Below are positions 18,716-28,634 of a DNA stretch of 42,072 nucleotides, one piece after another. Numbering within the stretch: the first letter of the stretch is position 1; each line of letters starts with the position of its first letter. Made by a program: the position numbers and the translations under genes. The notes beneath the pieces are model-generated. The model had not been told where the DNA came from, did no database searches, and worked only from the letters and a program-made list of their open reading frames with translations. Source of the DNA: an uncultured Sterolibacterium sp. (lineage in GTDB: Bacteria > Pseudomonadota > Gammaproteobacteria > Burkholderiales > Rhodocyclaceae); contig CAILCO010000044.1 in assembly GCA_903832735.1 (NCBI GenBank), forward strand, positions 1-42,072, written 5' to 3'.

Positions 18716-18985
18716 ATGGCGATTTCGACTGTAGAAAAAGCAAAGATTGTCGGTGATTTCCAGCGCGCCATGGGCGACACTGGCTCGCCGGAGGTGCAGG
18801 TTGCGCTGCTCACTGCGCGCATCAATGGCTTGACCGGGCACTTCAAGGCCAACGTCAAGGATCACCACTCGCGCCGCGGCCTGCTGACGATGGTCAATCA
18901 GCGTCGCAAGTTGCTTGATTATCTGAAGCGCAAGAACTCCGAAGGTTACCGCGCGTTGATCGCGCGGCTCGGCCTCCGCAAGTAA
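18716..18985 (+). CDS. rpsO: 30S ribosomal protein S15
   Basis: Primary 16S rRNA-binding protein of the small subunit. 89 residues, the standard length. [16 protein letters not shown] and [20 protein letters not shown] are diagnostic. ATG at 18716 follows a purine-rich GAGAGAGAAG. It has its own promoter and a strong terminator before pnp, as in E. coli, where S15 represses its own translation; a control pseudoknot was not assessed here. Confidence 0.98.
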   Translation: MAISTVEKAKIVGDFQRAMGDTGSPEVQVALLTARINGLTGHFKANVKDHHSRRGLLTMVNQRRKLLDYLKRKNSEGYRALIARLGLRK

Positions 18986-19044
18986 GCCGCTGGCTTGCAT
19001 GACATGCGGAGCGCCCCATACCGCATCGGGCATGACTGAACACG

Positions 19045-19079
19045 CCGGCGCCGGCCCGAAGAGGGCCGCGCCGGTTTTT
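19045..19079 (+). terminator. Intrinsic terminator after rpsO
   Basis: CCGGCGCCGGCCC (19045-19057) pairs with GGGCCGCGCCGG (19063-19074) with one bulged base and a five-base loop, followed by TTTTT and, after CG, six more T. Partial read-through into pnp is likely, since no strong pnp promoter was found. Confidence 0.85.
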
Positions 19080-19137
19080 CGTTTTTTGCGCACATATTGC
19101 GTAGCGCCCTCGCTAAACATGATGAAAGGATAGTCCC

Positions 19138-21249
<2,112 letters not shown>

Positions 21250-21270
21250 GCTGCCTGACGGGAAATGAAA

Positions 21271-21294
21271 AAGGACGCTCAGGCGTCCTTTTTT
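21271..21294. terminator. Bidirectional terminator between pnp and dksA
   Basis: AAGGACGC (21271-21278) and GCGTCCTT (21283-21290) form a perfect eight-pair stem with a TCAG loop, flanked by A and T runs on the two sides. It can end both pnp and the convergent dksA transcript. Confidence 0.9.
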
Positions 21295-21360
21295 ATTGTG
21301 TCCCTCTTCGGTCGTCGCGCCCCAAGGGTACTTCCTTCGGGGCCTCCCATGGGATTTCCT

Positions 21361-21395
21361 GCACCCGTTCGGGTGTCTCGATTGAAAGGCCGACC
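21361..21395 (-). repeat. 35-base hairpin repeat, copy 1
   Basis: Read on the minus strand, this element matches 34425-34459 on the plus strand at 31 of 35 positions, including the 19-base core GAGACACCCGAACGGGTGC. CACCCG and CGGGTG form a hairpin. It begins at the last base of the dksA stop codon. Confidence 0.7.
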
Positions 21396-21820
21396 TACTT
21401 CGCGACTTGTTTCTCTCTCAACTCTTCGAGGGTCTTGCAGTCGATGCAGAGCGTCGCCGTGGGGCGGGCTTCGAGGCGCTTCAGGCCGATCTCGACGCCG
21501 CAACTGTCGCAATAGCCGTATTCGCCATTCTCGATACGGCCGAGCGCTTCGTCGATCTTCTTGATGAGCTTGCGTTCGCGGTCGCGGTTGCGCAGTTCCA
21601 ACGCGATGTCGGACTCCTGGCTGGCCCGGTCGTTGGGGTCGGCGAAGACGGTGGCCTCATCCTGCATGGTGTGCACCGTGCGCTCGATGTCCACCATCAG
21701 TTCCCCTTTGAGGGACATGAGTATGGTGCGGAAATGCGCATGCTGCAGGCTGTTCATGTATTCCTCACCTTTTTTCGGGACATAGGAGGGGAATTGTTTG
21801 TGCAGTAGATCTTCGGCCAT
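21395..21820 (-). CDS. dksA: RNA polymerase-binding transcription factor DksA
   Basis: Secondary-channel factor that works with ppGpp in the stringent response. 141 residues. The coiled-coil tip carries D61-P-N-D64-R-A, equivalent to the key acidic residues of E. coli DksA. The zinc finger is complete: C104, C107, C125, C128. ELRNRDRERKLIKKI is strongly conserved. ATG at 21818-21820 lacks a clear Shine-Dalgarno sequence. It converges with pnp over a shared terminator and has its own promoter at 21852-21880. Confidence 0.97.
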   Translation of the reverse strand: MAEDLLHKQFPSYVPKKGEEYMNSLQHAHFRTILMSLKGELMVDIERTVHTMQDEATVFADPNDRASQESDIALELRNRDRERKLIKKIDEALGRIENGEYGYCDSCGVEIGLKRLEARPTATLCIDCKTLEELREKQVAK

Positions 21821-21851
21821 TGGTGTGTCAGTGCATCAGCGAAAAGAGGGC

Positions 21852-21880
21852 TTTATAAACGAAATGGCGGCGCGCTGCAA
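21852..21880 (-). promoter_or_regulatory. Sigma-70-like promoter of dksA
   Basis: On the minus strand TTGCAG (21875-21880) and TATAAA (21852-21857) are separated by 17 bases. The leader to the dksA ATG would be about 25 bases. Confidence 0.7.
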
Positions 21881-22022
21881 GGGGCAACGACTTGCCGTGA
21901 TTCGACCGGGGAAAATTGACCGGAATCCGGGCGATCGCTACCATTCGCGCTTCCCAGGAGGCGGCGCACTAGCACCTGCTTTGCTGGCACAAGAGCCCTG
22001 CGTTGCCCCTTGGGCAACTAAA

Positions 22023-22454
22023 ATGCAAACAATTTTTCTCGACATCGACGGCGTCCTCCACCCTTGCGCTGCGGCCGGCAGTCTTGCCGCAGGGGAGCTG
22101 CTGCGCTGGTCGCCCCTGCTTGCCGAGGTGGTCGGCAGCGCCGAGTTGCACATCGTGATCCATTCGACCTGGCGCCATAGCCACTCGCTGGCGGAAATCC
22201 GGCTGATGTTTCCGGAATCGCTGCGCGCTCGCATCGTCGCCTGCACACAAGGCCGGGGACGCTTCGACGGCATCCGGCTATACGTGGCCGAGCATGCCCT
22301 CACGGATTATCTGGTGCTCGACGATATCGCCGAGTTCTTCCCGCCGGACTGGCCGAACCTGTTGCTGTGCACCGGCGAGACGGGGATTTCCGATCCTCTG
22401 GTCCAGGCGCGGCTGCGGATCTTTTTGGCCGCCGCCGGGGCGAAGGCTCTCTAA
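22023..22454 (+). CDS. Small HAD-fold protein (SAK-type HAD domain)
   Basis: 143-residue HAD-like protein. The first strand carries F-L-D7-I-D9-G-V, the nucleophile and acid/base aspartates. Later HSTWR and LVLDDI segments fit motifs II and IV. It resembles the short HAD domains found alone or in RNA-repair proteins, but has no partner ligase or kinase here, so a phosphatase function is only inferred. ATG at 22023 is placed at the motif; upstream sequence does not look coding. No strong ribosome-binding site. Its end overlaps the convergent GlcG-like gene by four bases. Confidence 0.78.
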   Translation: MQTIFLDIDGVLHPCAAAGSLAAGELLRWSPLLAEVVGSAELHIVIHSTWRHSHSLAEIRLMFPESLRARIVACTQGRGRFDGIRLYVAEHALTDYLVLDDIAEFFPPDWPNLLLCTGETGISDPLVQARLRIFLAAAGAKAL

Positions 22455-22903
22455 TCGCCGCTATCCGGGATTAGTTTCGTCGCCTGTATGCCCGCGATGG
22501 CGCAAAGCTCGTCGTTGTCCGAGGTCTCGCCGCTGATGCCGACGGCGCCGACGACGCCGCCCGCGTCGTTGCGGATCAGGACCCCACCCGGCACAGGGAC
22601 GACCTTTCCCGAACTCATGGTCTGCAGCGCGTTGATGAACAGCGGCACCTTGGCGCTGCGACGGGTCAGTTCCCTGCCGCCAAAGCCCATGCCCAGCGCC
22701 CCCCAGGCCTTGCCGAAGGCGATGTCGAAGCGCAGCAGGCTGGCGCCATCTTCCGCCAGATAGGCTTTCACTGCGCCGCGCGGATCGAGCACGGCAACCA
22801 CCAGCGGCGCCATGTTCAGGGACCGGCCGTGGGCGAGTGCCGCCTGGGCAATCTGCAATGCGCCATCGAGCGTGAGCGTTTCGGAACTGGTCGTGAGAGC
22901 CAT
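22451..22903 (-). CDS. GlcG/HbpS family heme-binding-like protein
   Basis: 150-residue protein of the GlcG/HbpS fold. LTLDGALQIAQAALAH and the glycine-rich VPGGVLIRNDAGGVVGAVGISG are the family signatures. Family members bind heme or corrinoid, or occur in operons for glycolate, diols and aromatic hydroxylases. No signal peptide is visible, so it is probably cytoplasmic. It lies 11 bases after the molybdenum hydroxylase large subunit and is likely co-transcribed, suggesting an accessory role in that enzyme's pathway. Confidence 0.85.
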   Translation of the reverse strand: MALTTSSETLTLDGALQIAQAALAHGRSLNMAPLVVAVLDPRGAVKAYLAEDGASLLRFDIAFGKAWGALGMGFGGRELTRRSAKVPLFINALQTMSSGKVVPVPGGVLIRNDAGGVVGAVGISGETSDNDELCAIAGIQATKLIPDSGD

Positions 22904-22914
22904 GCAAGATCTCC

Positions 22915-25032
22915 TCAGGATGATTCGTTGATGAGTAATGTCAGTCGTTCGGCGGTCAGGGGCAGATGTCTGGCGCGTATTCCCAGCGCGTGGGCCACGG
23001 CGTTGCCCACTGCGGCGGCGGTCGGACCGGCGGCCGCCTCGCCGCTGCCGAGACTGGGTTCTTCGATCCGGTCGACGAGGTGCACGGAAACTTCCGGCAC
23101 CTCGTCGAAGCCCAGGATCGGATAGTCTTCCCAGGTCCGGGAGGTGATGCCGGTCTCGGACCAGGTCACCGCCTCCTTCAGGGTCCAGCTCAGAGACTGA
23201 ATGATGCCGCCCTCGATCTGATTGATCAGACCGTCAGGATTGACCACGCAACCGGCGTCGACCACGGCCCATACCTTTTCGACATGAACCTTTTCCTCGA
23301 CGCGAACACTGGCGACTACCGCGCAATAGGCGGAGCGGTTCTTGTAGCGGCCGAAGCCGATGCCCATGCCGGTGCCGCTTCCCGCCGGCGGCGTCAGTTG
23401 CCATCCGGACCGGCGTGCGACTTCGAGGATGACCGCGCGGGCGCGCGGATCGGCGAGATGGCGCAAGCGGAACTCGAGCGGATCCACCGCCGCCTTTGCC
23501 GCGAGCTCGTCGAAAAACGACTCTATCGCGAAGGTGTTGGCATAGGCGCCGAGCGAGCGCAATGCCGAGACCCGGATCGGCGATTGGCCGATGAAGTGAT
23601 AAGTGACCTGCTGGTGCGGCAGATCATAGAGGGCGATAGCGTTGCGCTGCCCGCCTCCCGCCGGCAACGGCACATCCATGTCGGGGGGTTCGGCAATCGG
23701 CGGCTCCTTCGCCCAGGCGCCGAGCAGGTTGATGCCCGTCCCCCAGCCCGGCCGCTTGATGTGCGTATGGCTCCAGATCTGGATGTCCCAGGCGCAAATT
23801 TTCCCGTCCGCATCCACGCCGCCGGCTATCTCCACCAGACTGGCCGAGCCGCAAGGCGCTGCGCTCATCTCGTCCTCGCGCATCCATTGCACGCGCACCG
23901 GAGCCGCGATGCTCTGGGCAATGAAGGCGGCATCGAAAGCCACGTCGTCGGCGCCGTTGTGGCCGTAACAGCCTGATCCGGCCATGTGGATGACCTCGAC
24001 CTCGGCCATGTTTCGCCCCAGGGCGGCGGCGATCTGGGCGCGCAGGGCATGGGGGCCTTGGGTATGCGACCAGACTGTCAGGCGGCCCTCGGCAGGATCC
24101 GCCACGGCGCAGGACGGGCCGATCGCGGCGTGCGCCAGGTAGGGGCGCGAATAGCGGGCGCGGTGCGCGACCAAGGGAACGGCCGCATCGCCCTGAAGGT
24201 GCACCACCGAGGAAACGCAGGGCAGGGCGGGGAGCATTTCCGCGATTTCGCGCTGCGGCGGCAGCGCTTCCGGTAACGTCCACACGACCATCTTCCGCGC
24301 CTGCTCCAGGGCGCGTACCAGCGCCTCTTCGTCGGCGCCGACGATGGCCAGGAACTGGCCCGAATGCACCATGGCACTGACTCCGGCCAGGGCCTGCAAG
24401 GCCACGGTGTCGACCCGCGCCAGGCAGCAGGCGCGATGCCCGCCGCGCAGCACGCGGGCGTGGAGCATGCCGGGCAAAACAAGATCATGGACGTAAGCGG
24501 CGCCCGAGAGTTTCGCCGGCAGATCGGCGCGCGGCAGGCTCCGGCCGGCACAGCGATAATCCGCCCGCCGGCGCAGCGGCGCGGGGCTGATGGCCTGCGC
24601 CAGATCGACCTCGCCGGCCAGCGCCCAGTAGTCCGTCACGGCTGCCGTCAGGGGGCTGCTGAAAGTGCCCCGGTCCACGCGCAAGGACTCCTCGGCAACA
24701 CCCAGCAGCCGCGCCGCAGCCCGCGCGAACAGCGCATGGGCGCAGGCTGCTGCGGCGCGGATCGCGGCACCGCCGACCTCGATCGACTGGCTGCCGGCGG
24801 TATAGTTTTCGTCCGGCGAAAAAGCGGTATGGCCGGCCACCAGCGTCAGCTGTTGCGGCTCCAGGCCCAATTCTTCGCAGGCGATCTGGCTTAACGCGTT
24901 TGAAATGCCCTGGCCGAGTTCGACCTTGCCGCTGTACATCGTGATCCGCCGATCGGTTTCCGGCGCGATGCTCAGCCACTGGCACAGCCGGGGACTGGTC
25001 AGGATGCTCGCTGGCAGCGGCGGCGCGTTCAT
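22915..25032 (-). CDS. Molybdenum hydroxylase large subunit (xanthine dehydrogenase family, IorB-like)
   Basis: Molybdopterin-binding catalytic subunit, 705 residues. It starts with the MYSGKVELGQGISNAL segment and has GSQSIEVGG, the GSGCYGHNGADD stretch typical of the isoquinoline/nicotinate oxidoreductase branch, and the catalytic glutamate in GSGE665AAAGPT. At 705 residues it is on the short side for the branch and has no Tat signal or cytochrome domain. It pairs with the 2Fe-2S subunit upstream; no FAD subunit is present, so electrons probably pass to another acceptor. Start: ATG at 25030-25032 (MNAPPLP); an in-frame ATG at 25042-25044 lies inside the repeat. The substrate is unknown. Confidence 0.88.
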   Translation of the reverse strand: MNAPPLPASILTSPRLCQWLSIAPETDRRITMYSGKVELGQGISNALSQIACEELGLEPQQLTLVAGHTAFSPDENYTAGSQSIEVGGAAIRAAAACAHALFARAAARLLGVAEESLRVDRGTFSSPLTAAVTDYWALAGEVDLAQAISPAPLRRRADYRCAGRSLPRADLPAKLSGAAYVHDLVLPGMLHARVLRGGHRACCLARVDTVALQALAGVSAMVHSGQFLAIVGADEEALVRALEQARKMVVWTLPEALPPQREIAEMLPALPCVSSVVHLQGDAAVPLVAHRARYSRPYLAHAAIGPSCAVADPAEGRLTVWSHTQGPHALRAQIAAALGRNMAEVEVIHMAGSGCYGHNGADDVAFDAAFIAQSIAAPVRVQWMREDEMSAAPCGSASLVEIAGGVDADGKICAWDIQIWSHTHIKRPGWGTGINLLGAWAKEPPIAEPPDMDVPLPAGGGQRNAIALYDLPHQQVTYHFIGQSPIRVSALRSLGAYANTFAIESFFDELAAKAAVDPLEFRLRHLADPRARAVILEVARRSGWQLTPPAGSGTGMGIGFGRYKNRSAYCAVVASVRVEEKVHVEKVWAVVDAGCVVNPDGLINQIEGGIIQSLSWTLKEAVTWSETGITSRTWEDYPILGFDEVPEVSVHLVDRIEEPSLGSGEAAAGPTAAAVGNAVAHALGIRARHLPLTAERLTLLINESS

Positions 25033-25217
25033 ACTAACGCTCATGGCTCCGATGAACCACCCCGCATGATGAAATGGCTGGGCGTCGTAATGTCTCAAGC
25101 TGGCAAAGGGCCAACTCGGACCCGCCCCACCCATCCTCCCCTCGCGGGGAGGCTACTAACCGGCTCGCTACGCTCGAACCTGACACGGCGCGCTTGGCAA
25201 CGTATTTCATGGTAACG
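25033..25217. repeat. Dispersed ~180-bp intergenic repeat, copy B
   Basis: This is the second copy of the element at 17553-17734, in the same orientation on the window strand. It sits between the two hydroxylase subunit genes and includes the TGA stop of the small subunit (25207-25209); it ends one base before the ATG chosen for the large subunit. CCTCCCC (from about 25135) and GGGGAGG form an internal hairpin with a TCGC loop. Confidence 0.85.
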
Positions 25218-25698
25218 GGCCTTGTGCCATCAGGCGTATCGCCCGCTGTATCGCGCGCAGGATCCGGACATGTGTGCCGCAGCGGCAGAGGTGACGATCC
25301 AGGGCTGCGAGGATCTCGGCCTGGCTGGGCTGCGCAATGCGTTTCAAGAGCGCGGTCGCGGAGATGATGATGCCGTTGATGCAATAGCCGCATTGCGCCG
25401 CCTGTTCCTCCAGGAAGGCCTCGCGCACCAGCGCCCCGATGGGATCCGCGGCGAGGCCTTCGACGGTCAGGATCTCCTGGCCGGAGTTGGCCAAGACCGA
25501 CCAGAGCGGCGTCGTGCACGACTGCACCGCATGTCCATCGATCATCACGGTGCATGCGCCGCAGTCGCCGTTGCCGCAACCGAAACGGCTGCCCTTGAAA
25601 TCCAGATTGTTGCGCAGCACGTAGAGCAGCGGGGCATCCGGATCGGCCCGGACCTCGTGGGTTCGGCCGTTGACCCTGATTGTGACGCTGCTGCGCAT
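25207..25698 (-). CDS. Molybdenum hydroxylase 2Fe-2S subunit
   Basis: Electron-transfer subunit, 163 residues, with two 2Fe-2S clusters. The plant-type cluster uses C41, C46, C49 and C61. The second, four-helix-bundle cluster uses C103, C106, C138 and C140 (CGYC and CRC). ATG at 25696-25698 follows GGAGA. The stop codon and the last two residues fall within the dispersed repeat, so the original C terminus may have been changed. Two-subunit enzymes of this type (IorA/IorB) hydroxylate N-heteroaromatics or related compounds next to nitrogen. Confidence 0.95.
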   Translation of the reverse strand: MRSSVTIRVNGRTHEVRADPDAPLLYVLRNNLDFKGSRFGCGNGDCGACTVMIDGHAVQSCTTPLWSVLANSGQEILTVEGLAADPIGALVREAFLEEQAAQCGYCINGIIISATALLKRIAQPSQAEILAALDRHLCRCGTHVRILRAIQRAIRLMAQGPLP

Positions 25699-25718
25699 GG
25701 CGCTGTCTCCCCGCCGGT

Positions 25719-26600
25719 TCAGGCTTTCAGCCACCACACCGGCAGACTGATGCCATCGGCGTCGCCGTGCCCCTCACTGGCGGCGCGGTCGAACACTTTC
25801 AGCGCCGCCGAGGTCACCGGCAGTTCGCGGCCGAGCGCCTGCGCCTCTTCCTGCATGGTGCGCATGTCCTTGCGGATGGAATCGACGTCGAAGGTCGCGG
25901 CAGCCGTCGTGCCGCCGGCCAGTGCCGCCGCCAGGGCCGGACCGCGGCCCTTGAGCATGTTCGGGCCGCCGGAAGAATCGGCGAGGATGTCGATCAGCCG
26001 TGCGGGATCGAGCTTGAGCGGAGCGGCTAGCGACAGCGCTTCTCCCAGGGACTGCCAGAACACCAGGAGCGGCAGGTTGATGGTGAGCTTCAGACTCGCG
26101 CCGGCACCGACCGGTCCGACATGCTCGATGCGTCGGCAAAGTTGCTCCAGCACCGGCCTGGCCCGTGCGACATCGGCGTCCGCGCCGCCGACCAGGCCGA
26201 ACAGCTTGCCGTCACGTGCAGGGCCGACCGTTCCGCCCACCGGGCAATCGATCATGGCGCCGCCCAGGGCGGAAATTTTTTGATTCAGCGCGGTCTGCGT
26301 GCCGGGTCGAACCGTGCTCATCTCGATGAACAGCTTGCCGGCGATAGCCGCACCGAGCACGCCCGCTTCGCCCGCGTAAGCACTGTCTATCGCAGCGGCA
26401 TCGGTGAGTATGGATATGATCAGTTCGCTTTCCCCGACCAACTCGGCCGGCGTCGCCGCCACCGTTGCGCCGCGCGCCTCCAGGGGCAGGGTTTTCTCGC
26501 GGGAACGGTTCCAGACCGTGAGCGGATGTCCGCAATCGATCAGACGGTGGGCGATGGCCGCACCCATGCGGCCGGTACCGATTATTCCTATGCGCATCAT
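25719..26600 (-). CDS. NAD(P)-dependent beta-hydroxyacid dehydrogenase family protein
   Basis: 293-residue oxidoreductase of the 3-hydroxyisobutyrate dehydrogenase superfamily, which includes tartronate semialdehyde and 2-(hydroxymethyl)glutarate dehydrogenases. The Rossmann motif is G8-T-G10-R-M-G13. The substrate-binding segment reads DCPVGGTVGPARDGKL, and the catalytic lysine is K171 in GASLKLTIN. Two adjacent ATGs (26600 or 26597) are possible. It ends 20 bases before the 2Fe-2S subunit and is the first gene of the minus-strand unit, so it should be co-transcribed with the hydroxylase. Substrate not identified. Confidence 0.9.
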   Translation of the reverse strand: MMRIGIIGTGRMGAAIAHRLIDCGHPLTVWNRSREKTLPLEARGATVAATPAELVGESELIISILTDAAAIDSAYAGEAGVLGAAIAGKLFIEMSTVRPGTQTALNQKISALGGAMIDCPVGGTVGPARDGKLFGLVGGADADVARARPVLEQLCRRIEHVGPVGAGASLKLTINLPLLVFWQSLGEALSLAAPLKLDPARLIDILADSSGGPNMLKGRGPALAAALAGGTTAAATFDVDSIRKDMRTMQEEAQALGRELPVTSAALKVFDRAASEGHGDADGISLPVWWLKA

Positions 26601-26774
26601 GTCTCCCGTCGTCAGCCACTGACCATTGACAAAAACTTGCTAATCGCGTCCAATCAGAATACACGAAAATAATCGCTAGATAAATAACATTGCGGAGCGA
26701 TTTCCAGGGCGGCATGCGTGGCGTCAGTGAAACCGTTACGGCAAAAGCGATGACGAGGACCAGGGAGACGAAGC
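26601..26774. promoter_or_regulatory. Divergent control region of the catabolic cluster
   Basis: The 174 bases between the two divergent units are notably AT-rich in the middle. A plus-strand candidate promoter has a perfect TTGACA (26626-26631), a 17-base gap and TCCAAT (26649-26654). TAATCGC occurs directly repeated at 26641-26647 and 26670-26676. AATCGCT (26671-26677) is also inverted as AGCGATT (26696-26702), suggesting an operator. No regulator gene lies nearby in the cluster. Confidence 0.5.
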
Positions 26775-28532
26775 TTGACTGAATCCGAGCGGCCGACAGC
26801 CGGCGAGGAGCGCGCCGGAATGATCATCGACTGGGATGTCGCCATCGCCATGGAGGATGGACTGGTGCTCCGGGCGGATGTGTTTCGGCCGCAGGCGCCG
26901 GGACGTTATCCGGTGCTGCTCAGCTATGGCCCCTATGCGAAAGGCCTGGCCTTTCAGGACGGCTATCCGAGCGCCTGGCAAAAGATGATCAGCGCGCATC
27001 CGGATGTCGCGCACGGATCGTCGAACCTGTTTCAGAACTGGGAAGTGGTCGATCCGGAGAAATGGGTTCCCGACGGTTATGTCTGCGTTCGCGTCGATTC
27101 GCGCGGTTGCGGTCGTTCGCCCGGATACGTGGACCATTTCTCGCCGCGCGAGACCGAGGATTTCTACCAGTGCATCGAGTGGGCCGGCGTGCAATCGTGG
27201 TCGAACGGCAAGGTCGGCCTGTCCGGCGTCTCCTACTTCGGTATCAACCAGTGGCAGGTCGCGTCGAAGAACCCGCCGCATCTGGCCGCGATGTGCATCT
27301 GGGAGGGCTCGGCCGACTGGTATCGCGACATGACGCACCACGGCGGCATCCTGTCGACGTTCTGGGCCAACTGGTACGACATGCAGGTCAAGACGGTGCA
27401 ATACGGTCTGGGCGAACGCGGGCCCAGAAGCCGCGCCAATGGCCTCTTGGTCTGCGGCGACGTGACGCTGTCCGACGCCGAACTGGCGAAAAACCGCTGC
27501 GATTTCGGCGATGCCATTCTGGCCCATCGGCTCGATGACGAATACCATCGCGTCCGCTCCGCGGTATGGGAAAACATCAAGGTGCCGTTCCTCTCCGCGG
27601 CGAACTGGGGTGGGCAGGGGCTGCATCCGCGCGGCAATTTCGAAGGCTTCATGCGCGCGGCATCGGGGCAGAAATGGCTGGAAGCCCACGGCTTGGAGCA
27701 CTGGACGCATTTCTATACCGATTACGGCGTGGCCTTGCAGAAGCGCTTTTTCAACCACTTCCTGAAGGGCGAGCAAAACGGCTGGGACCGCGAGCCGCCG
27801 GTGCAATTGCAGGTTCGCCACATCGACCATTTCGCAGCGCGCACGGAGTCCGCATGGCCGATTCCGCGCACACGCTGGACCCGGCTGCATCTCGATCCTC
27901 TGCAGCAGGCGCTGGCCTCAGCGGCGGTGGCCGGGGAGGCCACGGTTTCCTTCGCGGCGCAAGGCGAAGGCCTGACCTTCATTTCCGAGCCGCTGACAGT
28001 TCAGACGGAAATCACCGGGCCGCTCGCGGCGAAGCTCTGGGTCTCATCGACGACGGCGGATGCCGATCTCTTCCTGGTGTTTCGCGTGTTCACCGCCGAC
28101 CTGCGCGAAGTGACCTTCGCCGGCGCGATCGATCCGCACACCCCGGTCGCGCAGGGCTGGCTGCGCGCCTCGCAGCGCAAGCTCGATGCGGCGCTGTCCG
28201 AACCCTACCGGCCCTATCACGCGCATGATGAAATACAGCCGTTGATTCCCGGGCAGGCGGTGGAACTGGATGTCGAACTTTGGCCGACCTCGATCGTCGT
28301 CCCGGCCGGCTACCGGATCGCGCTCTCGGTGCGCGGCAAGGACTATCTCTATGCCGAATCGACCGGCCTGAAACTGTCCAATTTCAAGAACGAATTGAGG
28401 GGCTGCGGACCGTTCCTCCACGACGATCCCCGCGATCGTCCGGCGTCGCTGTTCGATGGCACCACGACCGTGCACATCGGGCCGGCGCACGCCGCCTATC
28501 TGCTGCTCCCGATCATCGAGGAGACGAGATAA
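26775..28532 (+). CDS. CocE/NonD family hydrolase
   Basis: 585-residue serine hydrolase of the X-Pro dipeptidyl-peptidase/cocaine esterase class. The alpha/beta domain has RADVFRP near 33-39, the RVDSRGCGRSPG segment and the nucleophile S153 in GVS153YFG. A jelly-roll C-terminal domain (about residue 365 onward) is typical. The segment expected to carry the acid residue reads NWGGQGLHPRGNFEGF, so its aspartate is not obvious. No signal peptide. The start is TTG at 26775, favoured by GGGAG upstream; ATG at 26820 is an alternative. First gene of the plus-strand unit; it would cleave an ester or amide of unknown nature. Confidence 0.88.
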   Translation: MTESERPTAGEERAGMIIDWDVAIAMEDGLVLRADVFRPQAPGRYPVLLSYGPYAKGLAFQDGYPSAWQKMISAHPDVAHGSSNLFQNWEVVDPEKWVPDGYVCVRVDSRGCGRSPGYVDHFSPRETEDFYQCIEWAGVQSWSNGKVGLSGVSYFGINQWQVASKNPPHLAAMCIWEGSADWYRDMTHHGGILSTFWANWYDMQVKTVQYGLGERGPRSRANGLLVCGDVTLSDAELAKNRCDFGDAILAHRLDDEYHRVRSAVWENIKVPFLSAANWGGQGLHPRGNFEGFMRAASGQKWLEAHGLEHWTHFYTDYGVALQKRFFNHFLKGEQNGWDREPPVQLQVRHIDHFAARTESAWPIPRTRWTRLHLDPLQQALASAAVAGEATVSFAAQGEGLTFISEPLTVQTEITGPLAAKLWVSSTTADADLFLVFRVFTADLREVTFAGAIDPHTPVAQGWLRASQRKLDAALSEPYRPYHAHDEIQPLIPGQAVELDVELWPTSIVVPAGYRIALSVRGKDYLYAESTGLKLSNFKNELRGCGPFLHDDPRDRPASLFDGTTTVHIGPAHAAYLLLPIIEETR

Positions 28533-28634
28533 GCCGCGCGGGCAATGATTTATTGACAGGCAGACGCAGGAAATCAGGGTAGTGGGATAAAGGCTCCGCC
28601 AGCCGGCGCGGCCGGGACTAATAAAGGAGACATC

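Noticed and set aside
25033-25134. In-frame extension of the Mo subunit through the repeat
   Set aside because: The extra about 30 residues derive from the repeat, which encodes similar residues near truB; they are not part of the hydroxylase family.
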